This document shows, one piece after another, positions 17,383-26,522 of a DNA stretch of 64,000 nt; position 1 is the stretch's first letter; each line of letters opens with the position of its first letter. The stretch lies in NCBI RefSeq assembly GCF_900177645.1, contig NZ_FXAO01000011.1:83737-147736 (forward strand). The letters run 5' to 3'. The position numbers were made by a program, and so were the translations under genes. The notes under the pieces were generated by a model. The model was not told the DNA's origin. It did no database searches and was given only the letters and a program-made list of their open reading frames with translations. Origin of the DNA: Arenibacter troitsensis (GTDB lineage: Bacteria > Bacteroidota > Bacteroidia > Flavobacteriales > Flavobacteriaceae).

Positions 17383-17676
17383 ATTGGTATATGTTGGTTA
17401 ATAATTAATACGATTATCCCAAAATAATCGACATGGTGTAAATATAAAATGGGACCTAGGCCTATACATCCCAATTTGGTGCAATAATGTTGCATTTCCT
17501 TGAATTAAAGGCCTGGATAGCCTATTTTGCAACATATTTACCCTTAATATTTGACATTAGTCCTCCTTATTTCGCAGTAAGTCGAGCTATTTTTAACATT
17601 TATTAACATTATCATGGTATTATCCAAACCCCTTTGGTTAAAAGACCCGGCCAATACCTGATTTCAGCTCCAAACC
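17383..17676. promoter_or_regulatory. Divergent control region between susC and the hybrid regulator
   Basis: A 294-bp non-coding region between divergent genes. It contains a 7-bp inverted repeat CGATTAT/ATAATCG (17411-17430) close to the susC start and an 8-bp inverted repeat ATGTTGCA/TGCAACAT (17487-17494 and 17528-17535) with a 33-bp interior. Either could be an operator for the AraC domain of the regulator; this is inferred from position only. I did not find a clean TAnnTTTG promoter box in it. Confidence 0.5.
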
Positions 17677-20600
17677 ATGAAGTACATAACTTTATATCTG
17701 TTTACATTGTTAATTCACCTTGGCTGCATGGCTCAAGGAAACAACACCATCCTACAAAAACTGAATATAGACGGAGTACCCTTTAACAAAAAGACCAATA
17801 TTGTTTTTGAGGATCATTTAGGTTTTCTATGGTTGGGAACGGATAGTGGCCTATATAGATATGATGGACATTCCCTAATAGAAAATCAATACGATGTATT
17901 TGATGAGAATTCCATCCCCAACAATAGTATAAATTCTATTGTAGAGGATGATCTTGGAAATTTATGGATAGGAAGCGAAAGCTACTTAATTTTCTATGAT
18001 CGGCAAACCAACAGGTTTAAAGGCTTTTACAAAAACAATACCTCAAAAGTTTTAGGGAAATCTTTGGATGGCACTATTTGGGCCAATTTGCGTAACACTG
18101 GAATCGTAAAAATAATTCCCAATGAAAAGGCCGAAAACCTCCAATTTCAAACCGAATTTAATTATACACAAGACAATAGCATTTGGGCCAACGACAAACA
18201 AGTCAATCAATTTGCTGAAGACAAGTTTGGCCGTATTTGGTTTGCCACCCCAAACGGCATAATTTTTTTGGGAAAGGAAAATAAATTAATCCAGTCTGGA
18301 TTTCTAAAAAACACCGAAACCCTTATCCATACAAAAAACAACAGTTTTATTGCCACCACTGATGAGGGTATATTTGTTCTTGATTATGCAAAGGCCAATA
18401 ATAAATTGGAGGTCTTAAAAACCTATACCGATTTTCCCGATGCCAACCCTGTAGTCCCTACATATACCGCCTTGGCCCAGGAAGAGGAATCTGCAACCCT
18501 GTGGATCGGAACACCATCCAGCTTAATCAAGGGAACCCTGAAAAACAATACATATTCTTTTGAGAACGTAAATAATTCCAATAGTCAGAACGGATCATCC
18601 CAAAGCAGAATCAATTCCTTGACACTTGACCGATACAACAACCTATGGATTGCCTCCAACAAAGGAGTATATAAATACATAGGAAGGACTTCGATTTTCG
18701 AATATACAGGTATAGACGAAAATTTGACAAATTTTTTCCCTCAATCCTTTTTAAAGGAAAATAACCGAGAGATCCTCTTGACTATAAATCAAAAAGGTCT
18801 TTACAGATTCAACAAGAGATTAAATACCAATGAACCCCTACTACGTACCACAGAAAACTACACGGTAGTAAAAAAAGATTATGAAAACAAGGAGCTGTTA
18901 ATTGGATTTGGAAGAGCACTTTTGAAATCCAATAATTACACAATAAAAAACCAAACCTTAGAGGTAGATACCCTGCAACATTTTTCAAAAGGCATAAAAG
19001 ACATTATCCCCTTGAACAAAAATGAAATATGGGTCGGCCTATGGGGTGGAGGAATAGACATTGTACAGACAGGGCCCAATCTTTCCAAATTTAAACAAAA
19101 GACTATTTCCCTATTAATGGGAAAGAATGTTTCGGTAATGCATTTGGACAAAAAGCAGAACCTATGGATCGGCACTAGGGGCGATGGCCTATTTATGGTA
19201 GACCTGATTAATGAAGAATTAAAAACATTTAACCCCAACCTTAAAGATAAAGATGGCCTTTCTTCCAATGCCATTTTGTGTTTGTTGGAAACGGAACCCG
19301 GGAACCTCTGGATCGGGACAAGGGGTGGCGGTATAAATTTTTACAACAGTGAAACCAAAACCGTACAATCCTTTGGTAAAAAACAGGGATTATTATCTAC
19401 CACCGTATCCAGTATTGAAACCGACAACTCCGGAAATTTATGGCTTAGTACACAGGGTGGAATTTCAAGATTTGATATTACAGAAAAAAAATTCGTGAAT
19501 TTCGGAATGGAGGATGGACTGGCGGAAAGTCATTTTATCTTCAACTCTTATTTAAAAGACCAAGATGGGACCATATACTTTGGCTGTCCCGGCGGATTTT
19601 ACAGCGTTGCTACCAAAAATTACAAAAAATCAAAACTTATTCCCAATACCGTTATCACCAGATTTGATATCCTGGGCAATGAATCTACAGAATCCCCATC
19701 CGAGAATTTTTCATTGCCAATACAGATCATTGGGGCTTCAGAAAAACTGGAACTCCCCTACAACAGCAATAACATCGCCATAGAATTTTCTTCTCTGGAT
19801 TTTACTGCACCGAATAAAAATGAATATACTTATAAATTGGAGGGCATCAATGATTTTTGGCATCACACCAAGGCTTCCAATAGAAATGCCAATTACAATG
19901 ACCTGCCACCTGGAAAATACACCTTTAAGGTAAAAAGTTCCAACAGTGACGGTGTTTGGAATACCACCCCCACCGAACTCAGCTTTGTGATTGCACCTCC
20001 CTACTGGAGAAGTAATTTAGCGTACTTCATTTACACTGTGCTTCTGGCCGTTTGCATCTACATTACCTTTCTATTGGTGCAAAGATGGTATACTTTAAAG
20101 AAAAATTTAGTTGCCGAGACCATAAGCCGAGAAAAAGATAATGAGATAAACCGAATGAAAATGGTTTTTTTCACGGATATCTCCCATGAATTACGCACAC
20201 CTTTATCCTTAATTCTTGGAACTATTGAAAAAGTGGTAAAAGAAAAGAAATTTACTCTAAGTCCGTTGACTTCCCAACGCATCTACAACAACACCTTACG
20301 AATGCACAGGCTGATCAATCAAATCATGGATATTAGGAAATTTGACGAGGGCAAACTCAAATTGCGGATATCCAAAAATGATATTGTAAGGGACATAAGA
20401 ACCATAAAAAATGCCTTCAACGATTTTGCAAGAATTTACGAAATAAAATACCACTTTAACTGTAACAAGGAAGAAATAAGGGGTTGGTACGATGTAGACA
20501 TCATGGAAAAAATACTGTTCAATCTACTTTCCAATGCGTTTAAACACACCCTTAAAAAAGGGGAAATAAGCGTGACCCTGGAAGTTGCAAATATGAACGA

Positions 20601-21795
20601 CAACGATTTTATAAGGCTACACAGAAAAAAGGGCGAGTATATAAAATGTTCCGTTCGGGATAACGGAATTGGTATACCCAAAAAAGACCTACCACATATT
20701 TTTGATAGATATTACCAAGCTACCAAGACTTATAGCAATCAGATTCCCGGTACGGGAATAGGCATGGAATTGGTACAAAAACTTGTGGAAAGACATCACG
20801 GCAAAATCATAGTTGAAAGTGAGGAAGGTGTATTTACAGAATTTACCTTTTTTCTACCAATCCATAAAAATGCCTTCGATAAAAAAGAAAGAATAGATAC
20901 GGGCAAACCCCTAACCCGAAATTTTATCCATAATTCCGAATTTCAGGTTATTGAGGAGGTCTCCTCAGAATTCGATGCTCAAACCGATTCAAAGGATAAA
21001 GACAAACCCAAGGTATTGTTGATTGAGGACAATAATGACTTGAGGTTTATGGTAAAAGAGGAATTAAAGGATGATTTCCATGTAGTTGAGGCCTCCAATG
21101 GTCAAGAAGGTTACGAAACCATTCTTAGAGAAAAACCCCAATTGATCATATGTGATATACTTATGCCCATCGAAGATGGTGTATCCATGCTCAAAAGGGT
21201 GAAAGACAATAATGACATAAATACCATTCCCATTTTTATGCTAACTGCCAAAAACTCGGAAGAGACAAAAATAAAGTGTCTGAGTTTGGGAGCTGAGGAT
21301 TATATTGAAAAACCATTTAGCTTAGAATTTGTAAAATGGAAAGTAAAAAACGCACTTATAACCCGACAAGAACTCAAAGAAAAGTACAGTAAAATAATTA
21401 CTACAGAACCTCAAGAGATTGAAGTGGACTCCCTGGATGAAATGTTTATTAAAAAGCTGGTTCAAATTATAGAAGACTCCATGGATGATAATTTACTGAG
21501 TGTGGAGTTTCTAGCTTCGGAAGTGGGGATGAGTAGGGCCAATCTTTATAGAAAGGTGCAAGCCATTATGGACGATACTCCTGTAAACTTAATTAAACAA
21601 ATACGTTTAAAAAGAGCCGCCCAACTCCTAAAGAAAAACCAAATGTACATTTCAGAAGTGGCCTATATGACGGGGTTCAGCAATCAAAAATACTTTAGCA
21701 AATGTTTCAGTAAGCAGTACGGCAAAAGTCCCACAGAATTTGCAAGGCAATTTTCAAAAGATAAAACAGTAAACAAAAAAGACTTGGTGCCTTAA
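17677..21795 (+). CDS. Hybrid two-component system regulator (HTCS)
   Basis: A 1372-residue one-protein phosphorelay that controls PULs in Bacteroidetes. After a signal peptide, about 690 residues form two beta-propellers of Reg_prop repeats (FEDHLGFLWLGTDSGLYRYDG, IEDNSGNLWLSTQGGISRFD type), then a Y_Y_Y domain (LEGINDFWHH, LPPGKYTFKVKS). One transmembrane helix lies at about 780-805. The cytoplasmic part has HisKA (SHELRTPLS, His837), HATPase (NLLSNAFKHT, DNGIGIP, GTGIGMELV), a receiver with Asp1160 in IICDILMP, and a C-terminal AraC helix-turn-helix (about 1270-1360, ISEVAYMTGFSNQKYFSKCFSKQYGKSP). Ligand binding in the periplasm should activate the divergent susC operon and probably the downstream sulfatase. 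All key phosphorelay residues are present. Confidence 0.97.
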   Translation: MKYITLYLFTLLIHLGCMAQGNNTILQKLNIDGVPFNKKTNIVFEDHLGFLWLGTDSGLYRYDGHSLIENQYDVFDENSIPNNSINSIVEDDLGNLWIGSESYLIFYDRQTNRFKGFYKNNTSKVLGKSLDGTIWANLRNTGIVKIIPNEKAENLQFQTEFNYTQDNSIWANDKQVNQFAEDKFGRIWFATPNGIIFLGKENKLIQSGFLKNTETLIHTKNNSFIATTDEGIFVLDYAKANNKLEVLKTYTDFPDANPVVPTYTALAQEEESATLWIGTPSSLIKGTLKNNTYSFENVNNSNSQNGSSQSRINSLTLDRYNNLWIASNKGVYKYIGRTSIFEYTGIDENLTNFFPQSFLKENNREILLTINQKGLYRFNKRLNTNEPLLRTTENYTVVKKDYENKELLIGFGRALLKSNNYTIKNQTLEVDTLQHFSKGIKDIIPLNKNEIWVGLWGGGIDIVQTGPNLSKFKQKTISLLMGKNVSVMHLDKKQNLWIGTRGDGLFMVDLINEELKTFNPNLKDKDGLSSNAILCLLETEPGNLWIGTRGGGINFYNSETKTVQSFGKKQGLLSTTVSSIETDNSGNLWLSTQGGISRFDITEKKFVNFGMEDGLAESHFIFNSYLKDQDGTIYFGCPGGFYSVATKNYKKSKLIPNTVITRFDILGNESTESPSENFSLPIQIIGASEKLELPYNSNNIAIEFSSLDFTAPNKNEYTYKLEGINDFWHHTKASNRNANYNDLPPGKYTFKVKSSNSDGVWNTTPTELSFVIAPPYWRSNLAYFIYTVLLAVCIYITFLLVQRWYTLKKNLVAETISREKDNEINRMKMVFFTDISHELRTPLSLILGTIEKVVKEKKFTLSPLTSQRIYNNTLRMHRLINQIMDIRKFDEGKLKLRISKNDIVRDIRTIKNAFNDFARIYEIKYHFNCNKEEIRGWYDVDIMEKILFNLLSNAFKHTLKKGEISVTLEVANMNDNDFIRLHRKKGEYIKCSVRDNGIGIPKKDLPHIFDRYYQATKTYSNQIPGTGIGMELVQKLVERHHGKIIVESEEGVFTEFTFFLPIHKNAFDKKERIDTGKPLTRNFIHNSEFQVIEEVSSEFDAQTDSKDKDKPKVLLIEDNNDLRFMVKEELKDDFHVVEASNGQEGYETILREKPQLIICDILMPIEDGVSMLKRVKDNNDINTIPIFMLTAKNSEETKIKCLSLGAEDYIEKPFSLEFVKWKVKNALITRQELKEKYSKIITTEPQEIEVDSLDEMFIKKLVQIIEDSMDDNLLSVEFLASEVGMSRANLYRKVQAIMDDTPVNLIKQIRLKRAAQLLKKNQMYISEVAYMTGFSNQKYFSKCFSKQYGKSPTEFARQFSKDKTVNKKDLVP

Positions 21796-21863
21796 TGCAA
21801 GGCACTGTTTAAAGCATTTTAACATAACTTAGACCCTATCCAATACCAAATTACCATAGAAAC

Positions 21864-23324
21864 ATGAATCACATCAGACCATACCTCGCCACTATTGTTT
21901 TAACGATAATGTCTTGCCTACAGTCCTGCAAAACCCCCAAAGAAAGTTTGCCAAATAAGTCACTTCCCAATATTGTCCTTATAAATGTAGATGATTTGGG
22001 CTGGAAAGATTTAGGATTTATGGGAAGTGAGTATTATGAAACCCCAAATTTGGACACATTGGCCAAAGAGGGTATGATTTTTTACAATGCATACGCCGGT
22101 GCCGCAAATTGTGCTCCCAGTCGGGCCTGCCTACTATCCGGACTTAATACTCCACGACATGGTGTTTATACGGTAAGCCCATCGGACAGAGGAAATTCCA
22201 AGACACGAAAACTTATCCCTATCCAAAACACGGACCACTTAAATGACACCATATACACCCTCCCACAAATGCTAAAATCGGCCGGATATATTACCGGAAG
22301 TTTCGGAAAATGGCATGTAGGCAATGACCCAAAGAAACAGGGGATAGATGTTAATGTTGGTGGAAGCTCCAAGGGCAATCCTGGAAAAGGGGGGTACTTT
22401 TCTCCTTATAAAATAGACCATATTACCAATGGCCCGGAGGGTGAATATTTAACAGACCGCATTACCAATGAGGCCATCTCTTTTGTTGAAACATATAGGG
22501 ACACCACCTTTTTTCTTTACCTTCCCTTCTATACGGTACATACCCCAATAATGGGAAAAGAGGAGCTCATTGATAAATTTAAGACCAAAAAGGGTTCCAA
22601 TGGTCAGGATAGACCGGACTATGCCGCTATGGTGGCCTCCATGGACGAAAATGTGGGCAAACTTCTATCTTCGTTAAAAGCAAACGGACTGGAAAAAAAC
22701 ACCCTGGTAATCTTTACTTCGGATAATGGAGGAATTAGGTCCATATCCGAACAAAACCCCTTACGTGCTGGGAAGGGTTCTTACTATGAAGGGGGAATCC
22801 GTGTGCCCTTACTCATAAAATGGCCTGGAAAAATAAAACCTAATTCTAGCTCTACTGCCCGTGTAAATAATATGGACTTTTATCCCACCCTACAAAATAT
22901 TGCAAGCCCGGATAAAAAGGCTCCGCTACTGGACGGTATTAACTTAGGACCTATATTCGAGGGCAGTTCCAAGGCAGAGAGAGACCTTTTCTTTCACTTC
23001 CCTATCTACCTTCAGGAATACCAAGGCGTACAGGATGGTAGCCGTGACCCCTTGTTCCGTACTCGCCCAGGTTCCGTAATTATTTCGGGCGACTGGAAAC
23101 TGCATGAATATTTTGAAGACGGCGCATTGGAACTTTACAATTTAATATCTGACCCTAGTGAAGAAAATAATGTTGCAGAACAAAATCCAGAAAAAACCCA
23201 GGAACTCCTTAAAAAACTGATGGATTGGCGCAACGCAACCAATGCCTTGGTTCCAAGCCAAAAGAACAATGAATACGACGCAGCTTTTGAACAAAAAATG
23301 ATTCAAGAAAAAAGTGTGAGATAA
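21864..23324 (+). CDS. S1-family sulfatase lipoprotein
   Basis: A 486-residue sulfatase with a lipoprotein-type signal ending at Cys22 (CLQSC). Core motifs are INVDDLGWKDLG (Asp43-Asp44), CAPSR with Cys83 as formylglycine precursor, GKWHVG, and FTSDNGG. The sequence NVDDLGWKDLGFMGSEYYETPNLD is typical of sulfatases annotated as arylsulfatase A-like in marine Bacteroidetes and Planctomycetes. It starts 68 bp after the hybrid regulator in the same direction, so it may be co-transcribed with it. The C-terminal subdomain (LYNLISDPSEENNVAEQNPEK) is complete, and length is normal for the family. Which sulfate position it removes cannot be read from this sequence. Confidence 0.93.
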   Translation: MNHIRPYLATIVLTIMSCLQSCKTPKESLPNKSLPNIVLINVDDLGWKDLGFMGSEYYETPNLDTLAKEGMIFYNAYAGAANCAPSRACLLSGLNTPRHGVYTVSPSDRGNSKTRKLIPIQNTDHLNDTIYTLPQMLKSAGYITGSFGKWHVGNDPKKQGIDVNVGGSSKGNPGKGGYFSPYKIDHITNGPEGEYLTDRITNEAISFVETYRDTTFFLYLPFYTVHTPIMGKEELIDKFKTKKGSNGQDRPDYAAMVASMDENVGKLLSSLKANGLEKNTLVIFTSDNGGIRSISEQNPLRAGKGSYYEGGIRVPLLIKWPGKIKPNSSSTARVNNMDFYPTLQNIASPDKKAPLLDGINLGPIFEGSSKAERDLFFHFPIYLQEYQGVQDGSRDPLFRTRPGSVIISGDWKLHEYFEDGALELYNLISDPSEENNVAEQNPEKTQELLKKLMDWRNATNALVPSQKNNEYDAAFEQKMIQEKSVR

Positions 23325-23346
23325 CGATTTTTACTAATCTTATGGA

Positions 23347-23372
23347 GCGGAATCCCGACTTGGTGGGATTAT
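23347..23372 (+). terminator. Hairpin after the sulfatase gene
   Basis: AATCCC and GGGATT arms surround a loop of eight bases, 22 bp after the stop, without a strong T run. It may act as a weak terminator or mark an RNA end. Confidence 0.3.
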
Positions 23373-23551
23373 TCAATAAATTATTGGTAGGCCAAAAATT
23401 TGGTCTCTAAATGCCATCAATGCCATTATGAAGGAGGATTTCCAGAGGTTTGGCAAAAAAATCGTAAATCAGATAATTCCTGCTTTCTAATATTGCCCGA
23501 CCATTTGTATTAGAAAAGCATTTCATTATCTTAGAAGCTTAACTCGTTGCT

Positions 23552-24016
23552 ATGCCCACCTACCACCTCAACATCAATGGTTCCAAAAGCAAGATCGATA
23601 CCGAGGCCGACACGCCTTTGCTATATATTCTAAGGGATTACCTAGAACTTAATGGTCCAAAATTTGGCTGTGGACTTTCCCAATGCGGAAGCTGTGCCGT
23701 TTTGGTAAATGGCAAACCTACAAACAGTTGTATGCTTCCGGTATCCACTATTGGGGATGCCGAAATAACTACCTTGGAAGGACTTGAATCTACTGAAGGC
23801 CGGCTACATGCCGTGCAGCAGGCATTTGTAAACGAACAGGCTGCGCAATGTGGTTATTGTCTCAACGGTATGATAATGTCCGCAGTTGGGCTTTTAAATA
23901 CCAACGCAAACCCTGATGAAAAGGAAATCAGAAATGCCCTGCAAGGCAACCTCTGTCGCTGCGGTACCCATCCCAGGATCATCCAAGCCATTAAGACAGC
24001 GGCTAAAAACCTGTAA
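23552..24016 (+). CDS. (2Fe-2S)-binding small subunit of molybdenum hydroxylase (IorA-like), copy 2
   Basis: A 154-residue paralogue of the subunit at 1558. Ligands to the two [2Fe-2S] clusters are in register: Cys40, Cys45, Cys48 and Cys60 for the ferredoxin domain, and Cys100, Cys103, Cys135 and Cys137 (LCRCGTH) for the helical domain. It passes electrons from the molybdenum cofactor of the large subunit, whose gene begins 12 bp downstream, to an external acceptor. It lies in the PUL between two sulfatase genes, a position that suggests the enzyme acts on something released from the same polysaccharide. No signal peptide is visible; export with the partner through Tat is expected. Confidence 0.92.
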   Translation: MPTYHLNINGSKSKIDTEADTPLLYILRDYLELNGPKFGCGLSQCGSCAVLVNGKPTNSCMLPVSTIGDAEITTLEGLESTEGRLHAVQQAFVNEQAAQCGYCLNGMIMSAVGLLNTNANPDEKEIRNALQGNLCRCGTHPRIIQAIKTAAKNL

Positions 24017-24028
24017 TCCCAACCCTCC

Positions 24029-26251
24029 ATGAAAGTCAAACCACTTAGAACCAGAAGAAAATTTCTCAAAGACTTGGGTTATATCAGCGTTGGTTTCACA
24101 TTGTTGGGAGCCTGCACAGGTGTGGAAGACCCCATAATGGCCGCCCGAGTGGATTATGACGGAAAGCTACCAGGAAGTATGGGTCGCGCCAATACGGTCA
24201 ACGCTTGGTTGGAAATTTTGGATGATGGTAGTATTAGGGTTTTATCAGGAAAAGTAGAACTGGGCCAAGGTATCCGCACTGCTATCCAACAAGTTGCTGC
24301 GGAGGAGCTGGATATGGATCTGGAGAAGGTGCAGGTACAGCTGGCAGAGACCGGACGCACCCCTAATGAAGGCTATACCGGGGCCAGTGCCTCCATTCAG
24401 AACAGTGCCATGTCCGTACGTTATGCAGCTGCTACCGCTAGGCAAGAATTATTGGGGTTGGCAAGTAAAAAACTGAATACACCCATTGATGACCTGCTAT
24501 TGTACAGTGGCATTGTAAAGTCGAAACTGGACAACAAATCCCTCACTTTTGCTGAAATCCTCGAAGGTGTACAAATAGAAAAGGAAGTAAGCCTTCCTGT
24601 CCCCATTAAAAATAAGAAGGAACACCGCTATGTAGGAAAAGCTATCCCTAGAACGGATATTAGGGACATGGTACGTGGACAGGCCATTTATATTCAAGAT
24701 CTGCGCTTCCCAGGAATGGTGCATGCCAGGGTGGTGCGACCTCCAGGATATACCTCACAACTCATGTCCATAGATGATACCGACTTAAGAAACGAGGTTC
24801 CGGGTGTTCTTAAAACGGTAGTAAAAGGCAGTATTGTAGCAGTCATTACCGAAAGGGAACACCAAGCAATTAAAGCGGAAAAATACCTTAGGAATCATAC
24901 CGAATGGACAACTCCCATACCCTTTCCCGAATATAGTAAGCTCTATGCACATATTAAGGAGGTTGCCACCGGACCAGAAACCGTGAAAAGCGCAGGTGAT
25001 GTAACGGCAATTTCCAAAGAAATGGACACCCTTAAGGCAAGATATACCAAACCCTATATAAAACATGCTTCCATGGGGCCAGCCTGTGGAATAGCTATGT
25101 TTGACGGGGAAGTATTGCATGTCTGGTCCCATAGTCAGGGGATATATCCAATGAGGGAAGCCTTGTCGACCATGCTTAACCTGGACTCCGAAAAAATTCA
25201 TATTACTGCTGTTCCCGGAGCCGGTTGTTTTGGACATAGCACTGCGGATGACGCTGCTGCCGATGCCGCCCTTTTGGCCCTGGAATACCCCAACACCCAT
25301 GTGCGGGTACAGTGGTCCAGGCAGGATGAACATACATGGGACCCCTTTGGTCCGGCCATGATTGTGGAATTGGAAGCTGGCTTGGATGAAAACAAAAATA
25401 TAAACTCTTGGAAAGCTGAAGTGTGGACAGACTCCCATAGCACCCGCCCCAACGAAGATGCAGGAACCGTATTAACGGCCAGATATTTGGAAACCCCTTA
25501 TCAGATGAAATCGAGAGGATATTTGGGAGGCGGACATAGAAATGCCGATCCATATTACAGTATTCCGAACATGACCGTGAATGCGCATTACTATTACGGA
25601 CCGTTGCGGACCTCATCTTTGCGCAGCCTTGGATCCTTTACGAATATCTTTGCCGTGGAGTCCCTTATGGATAGCTTGGCCGAAAAGGCAGGACAAGACC
25701 CTATGGAATTCCGTCTAAAACATTTGGAAGACGAAAGGGCCATTGCGGTTATCCAGAAGGTAAAAGAACTTACCGCCTCCCAAAATATAGCCGATGATCA
25801 AGGTGTCGGTTATGCCTTTATGAGGTACAAGAATACGGACGCCTATATAGCCATGGCCGCCAAAGTTGCCGTAGACAAAGTTACGGGCAGTATTGAGCTT
25901 ATTAAAATGTGGGCAGCGGTAGATGTAGGCGAAGTGATCAATATGGATGGAATTACGAATCAAATTGAAGGTGGATTGATCCAGGCGGCCAGTTGGACCC
26001 TTAAGGAGCAGGTGTCTTTCAATACCACTGAAATCACTGGCACGGATTATTTAAAATACCCCATTTTACGATTTTCGGAAATCCCGGAAGTGGAGATAGC
26101 CATTATCAACCGCCCTGAAGAGGATGCCAAGGGTGTAGGAGAAGTCCCTATGCCTCCAACCCCTGCGGCAATTGCCAATGCCATTTATAAGGCTTGTGAC
26201 AAACGTGTATTTGATCTACCGATTACCCCAGATAAGATATTGAGGGCATAG
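24029..26251 (+). CDS. Molybdopterin-binding large subunit of xanthine oxidase family (IorB-like), copy 2
   Basis: A 740-residue catalytic subunit. The N-terminus has a Tat-type motif (RTRRKFLK, Arg9-Arg10) and a hydrophobic stretch ending in LLGAC (Cys29), so it may be a Tat-exported lipoprotein. It shows duplicated molybdopterin-binding domains with PGAGCFGHS where copy 1 has GGGFGRR, and the C-terminal GVGE with Glu705 as the probable catalytic base. The glycine-rich loop therefore differs clearly from copy 1, which implies a different substrate or cofactor environment. It forms an operon with the small subunit. Related two-subunit enzymes oxidise aldehydes or N-heterocycles; within a PUL an aldehyde or lactol is a reasonable guess, not a demonstrated one. 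Confidence 0.92.
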   Translation: MKVKPLRTRRKFLKDLGYISVGFTLLGACTGVEDPIMAARVDYDGKLPGSMGRANTVNAWLEILDDGSIRVLSGKVELGQGIRTAIQQVAAEELDMDLEKVQVQLAETGRTPNEGYTGASASIQNSAMSVRYAAATARQELLGLASKKLNTPIDDLLLYSGIVKSKLDNKSLTFAEILEGVQIEKEVSLPVPIKNKKEHRYVGKAIPRTDIRDMVRGQAIYIQDLRFPGMVHARVVRPPGYTSQLMSIDDTDLRNEVPGVLKTVVKGSIVAVITEREHQAIKAEKYLRNHTEWTTPIPFPEYSKLYAHIKEVATGPETVKSAGDVTAISKEMDTLKARYTKPYIKHASMGPACGIAMFDGEVLHVWSHSQGIYPMREALSTMLNLDSEKIHITAVPGAGCFGHSTADDAAADAALLALEYPNTHVRVQWSRQDEHTWDPFGPAMIVELEAGLDENKNINSWKAEVWTDSHSTRPNEDAGTVLTARYLETPYQMKSRGYLGGGHRNADPYYSIPNMTVNAHYYYGPLRTSSLRSLGSFTNIFAVESLMDSLAEKAGQDPMEFRLKHLEDERAIAVIQKVKELTASQNIADDQGVGYAFMRYKNTDAYIAMAAKVAVDKVTGSIELIKMWAAVDVGEVINMDGITNQIEGGLIQAASWTLKEQVSFNTTEITGTDYLKYPILRFSEIPEVEIAIINRPEEDAKGVGEVPMPPTPAAIANAIYKACDKRVFDLPITPDKILRA

Positions 26252-26297
26252 GCCAATCCTGTTCTCCAATAAAACCATACAAATTATCATGGAATAG

Positions 26298-26350
26298 GTC
26301 ATTTCGACCAGGATGGAGAAATCACACAGCCAGGGCAACCAAAACACATA
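26298..26350 (+). repeat. REP-like dispersed repeat, copy A
   Basis: A 53-bp unit beginning GTCATTTCGACC and containing AGAAATCACACAG. A second copy, about 82% identical over the first 50 bases, starts at 26461. Such GTCATTTCGACC...GAGAAATC units are frequent between convergent genes in Flavobacteriia. Confidence 0.7.
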
Positions 26351-26460
26351 TTAAGTGCATAAATTCTCTATACCCCAAAAGTGAATGGCTTCACCATAAC
26401 CTTGCTTGTGCAACTTCCCAATCGGTGCGGAAAGCCCCTCATTTCGAAGTGACTGCTCCC

Positions 26461-26513
26461 GTCATTTCGACCGGAAGGGAGAAATCACACAGATTGCGCA
26501 ACCGAAACATAAA
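26461..26513 (+). repeat. REP-like dispersed repeat, copy B
   Basis: Direct repeat of the unit at 26298 in the same orientation. A further partial match (CTCATTTCGAAGTGACT) lies just before it at about 26438. It ends ten bases before the stop codon of the converging sulfatase gene. Confidence 0.7.
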
Positions 26514-26522
26514 TTGCGGGCT

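Noticed and set aside
23431..23490. Short plus-strand frame MKEDFQRFGKKIVNQ...PAF as a small gene or remnant
   Set aside because: Only 20 codons from its ATG, with stops just upstream. It looks a little like the tail of an oxidoreductase but there is too little sequence to support any call.
24785..25438. 217-codon minus-strand frame
   Set aside because: Long, but entirely antisense to the IorB-like gene; its translation lacks a known motif.
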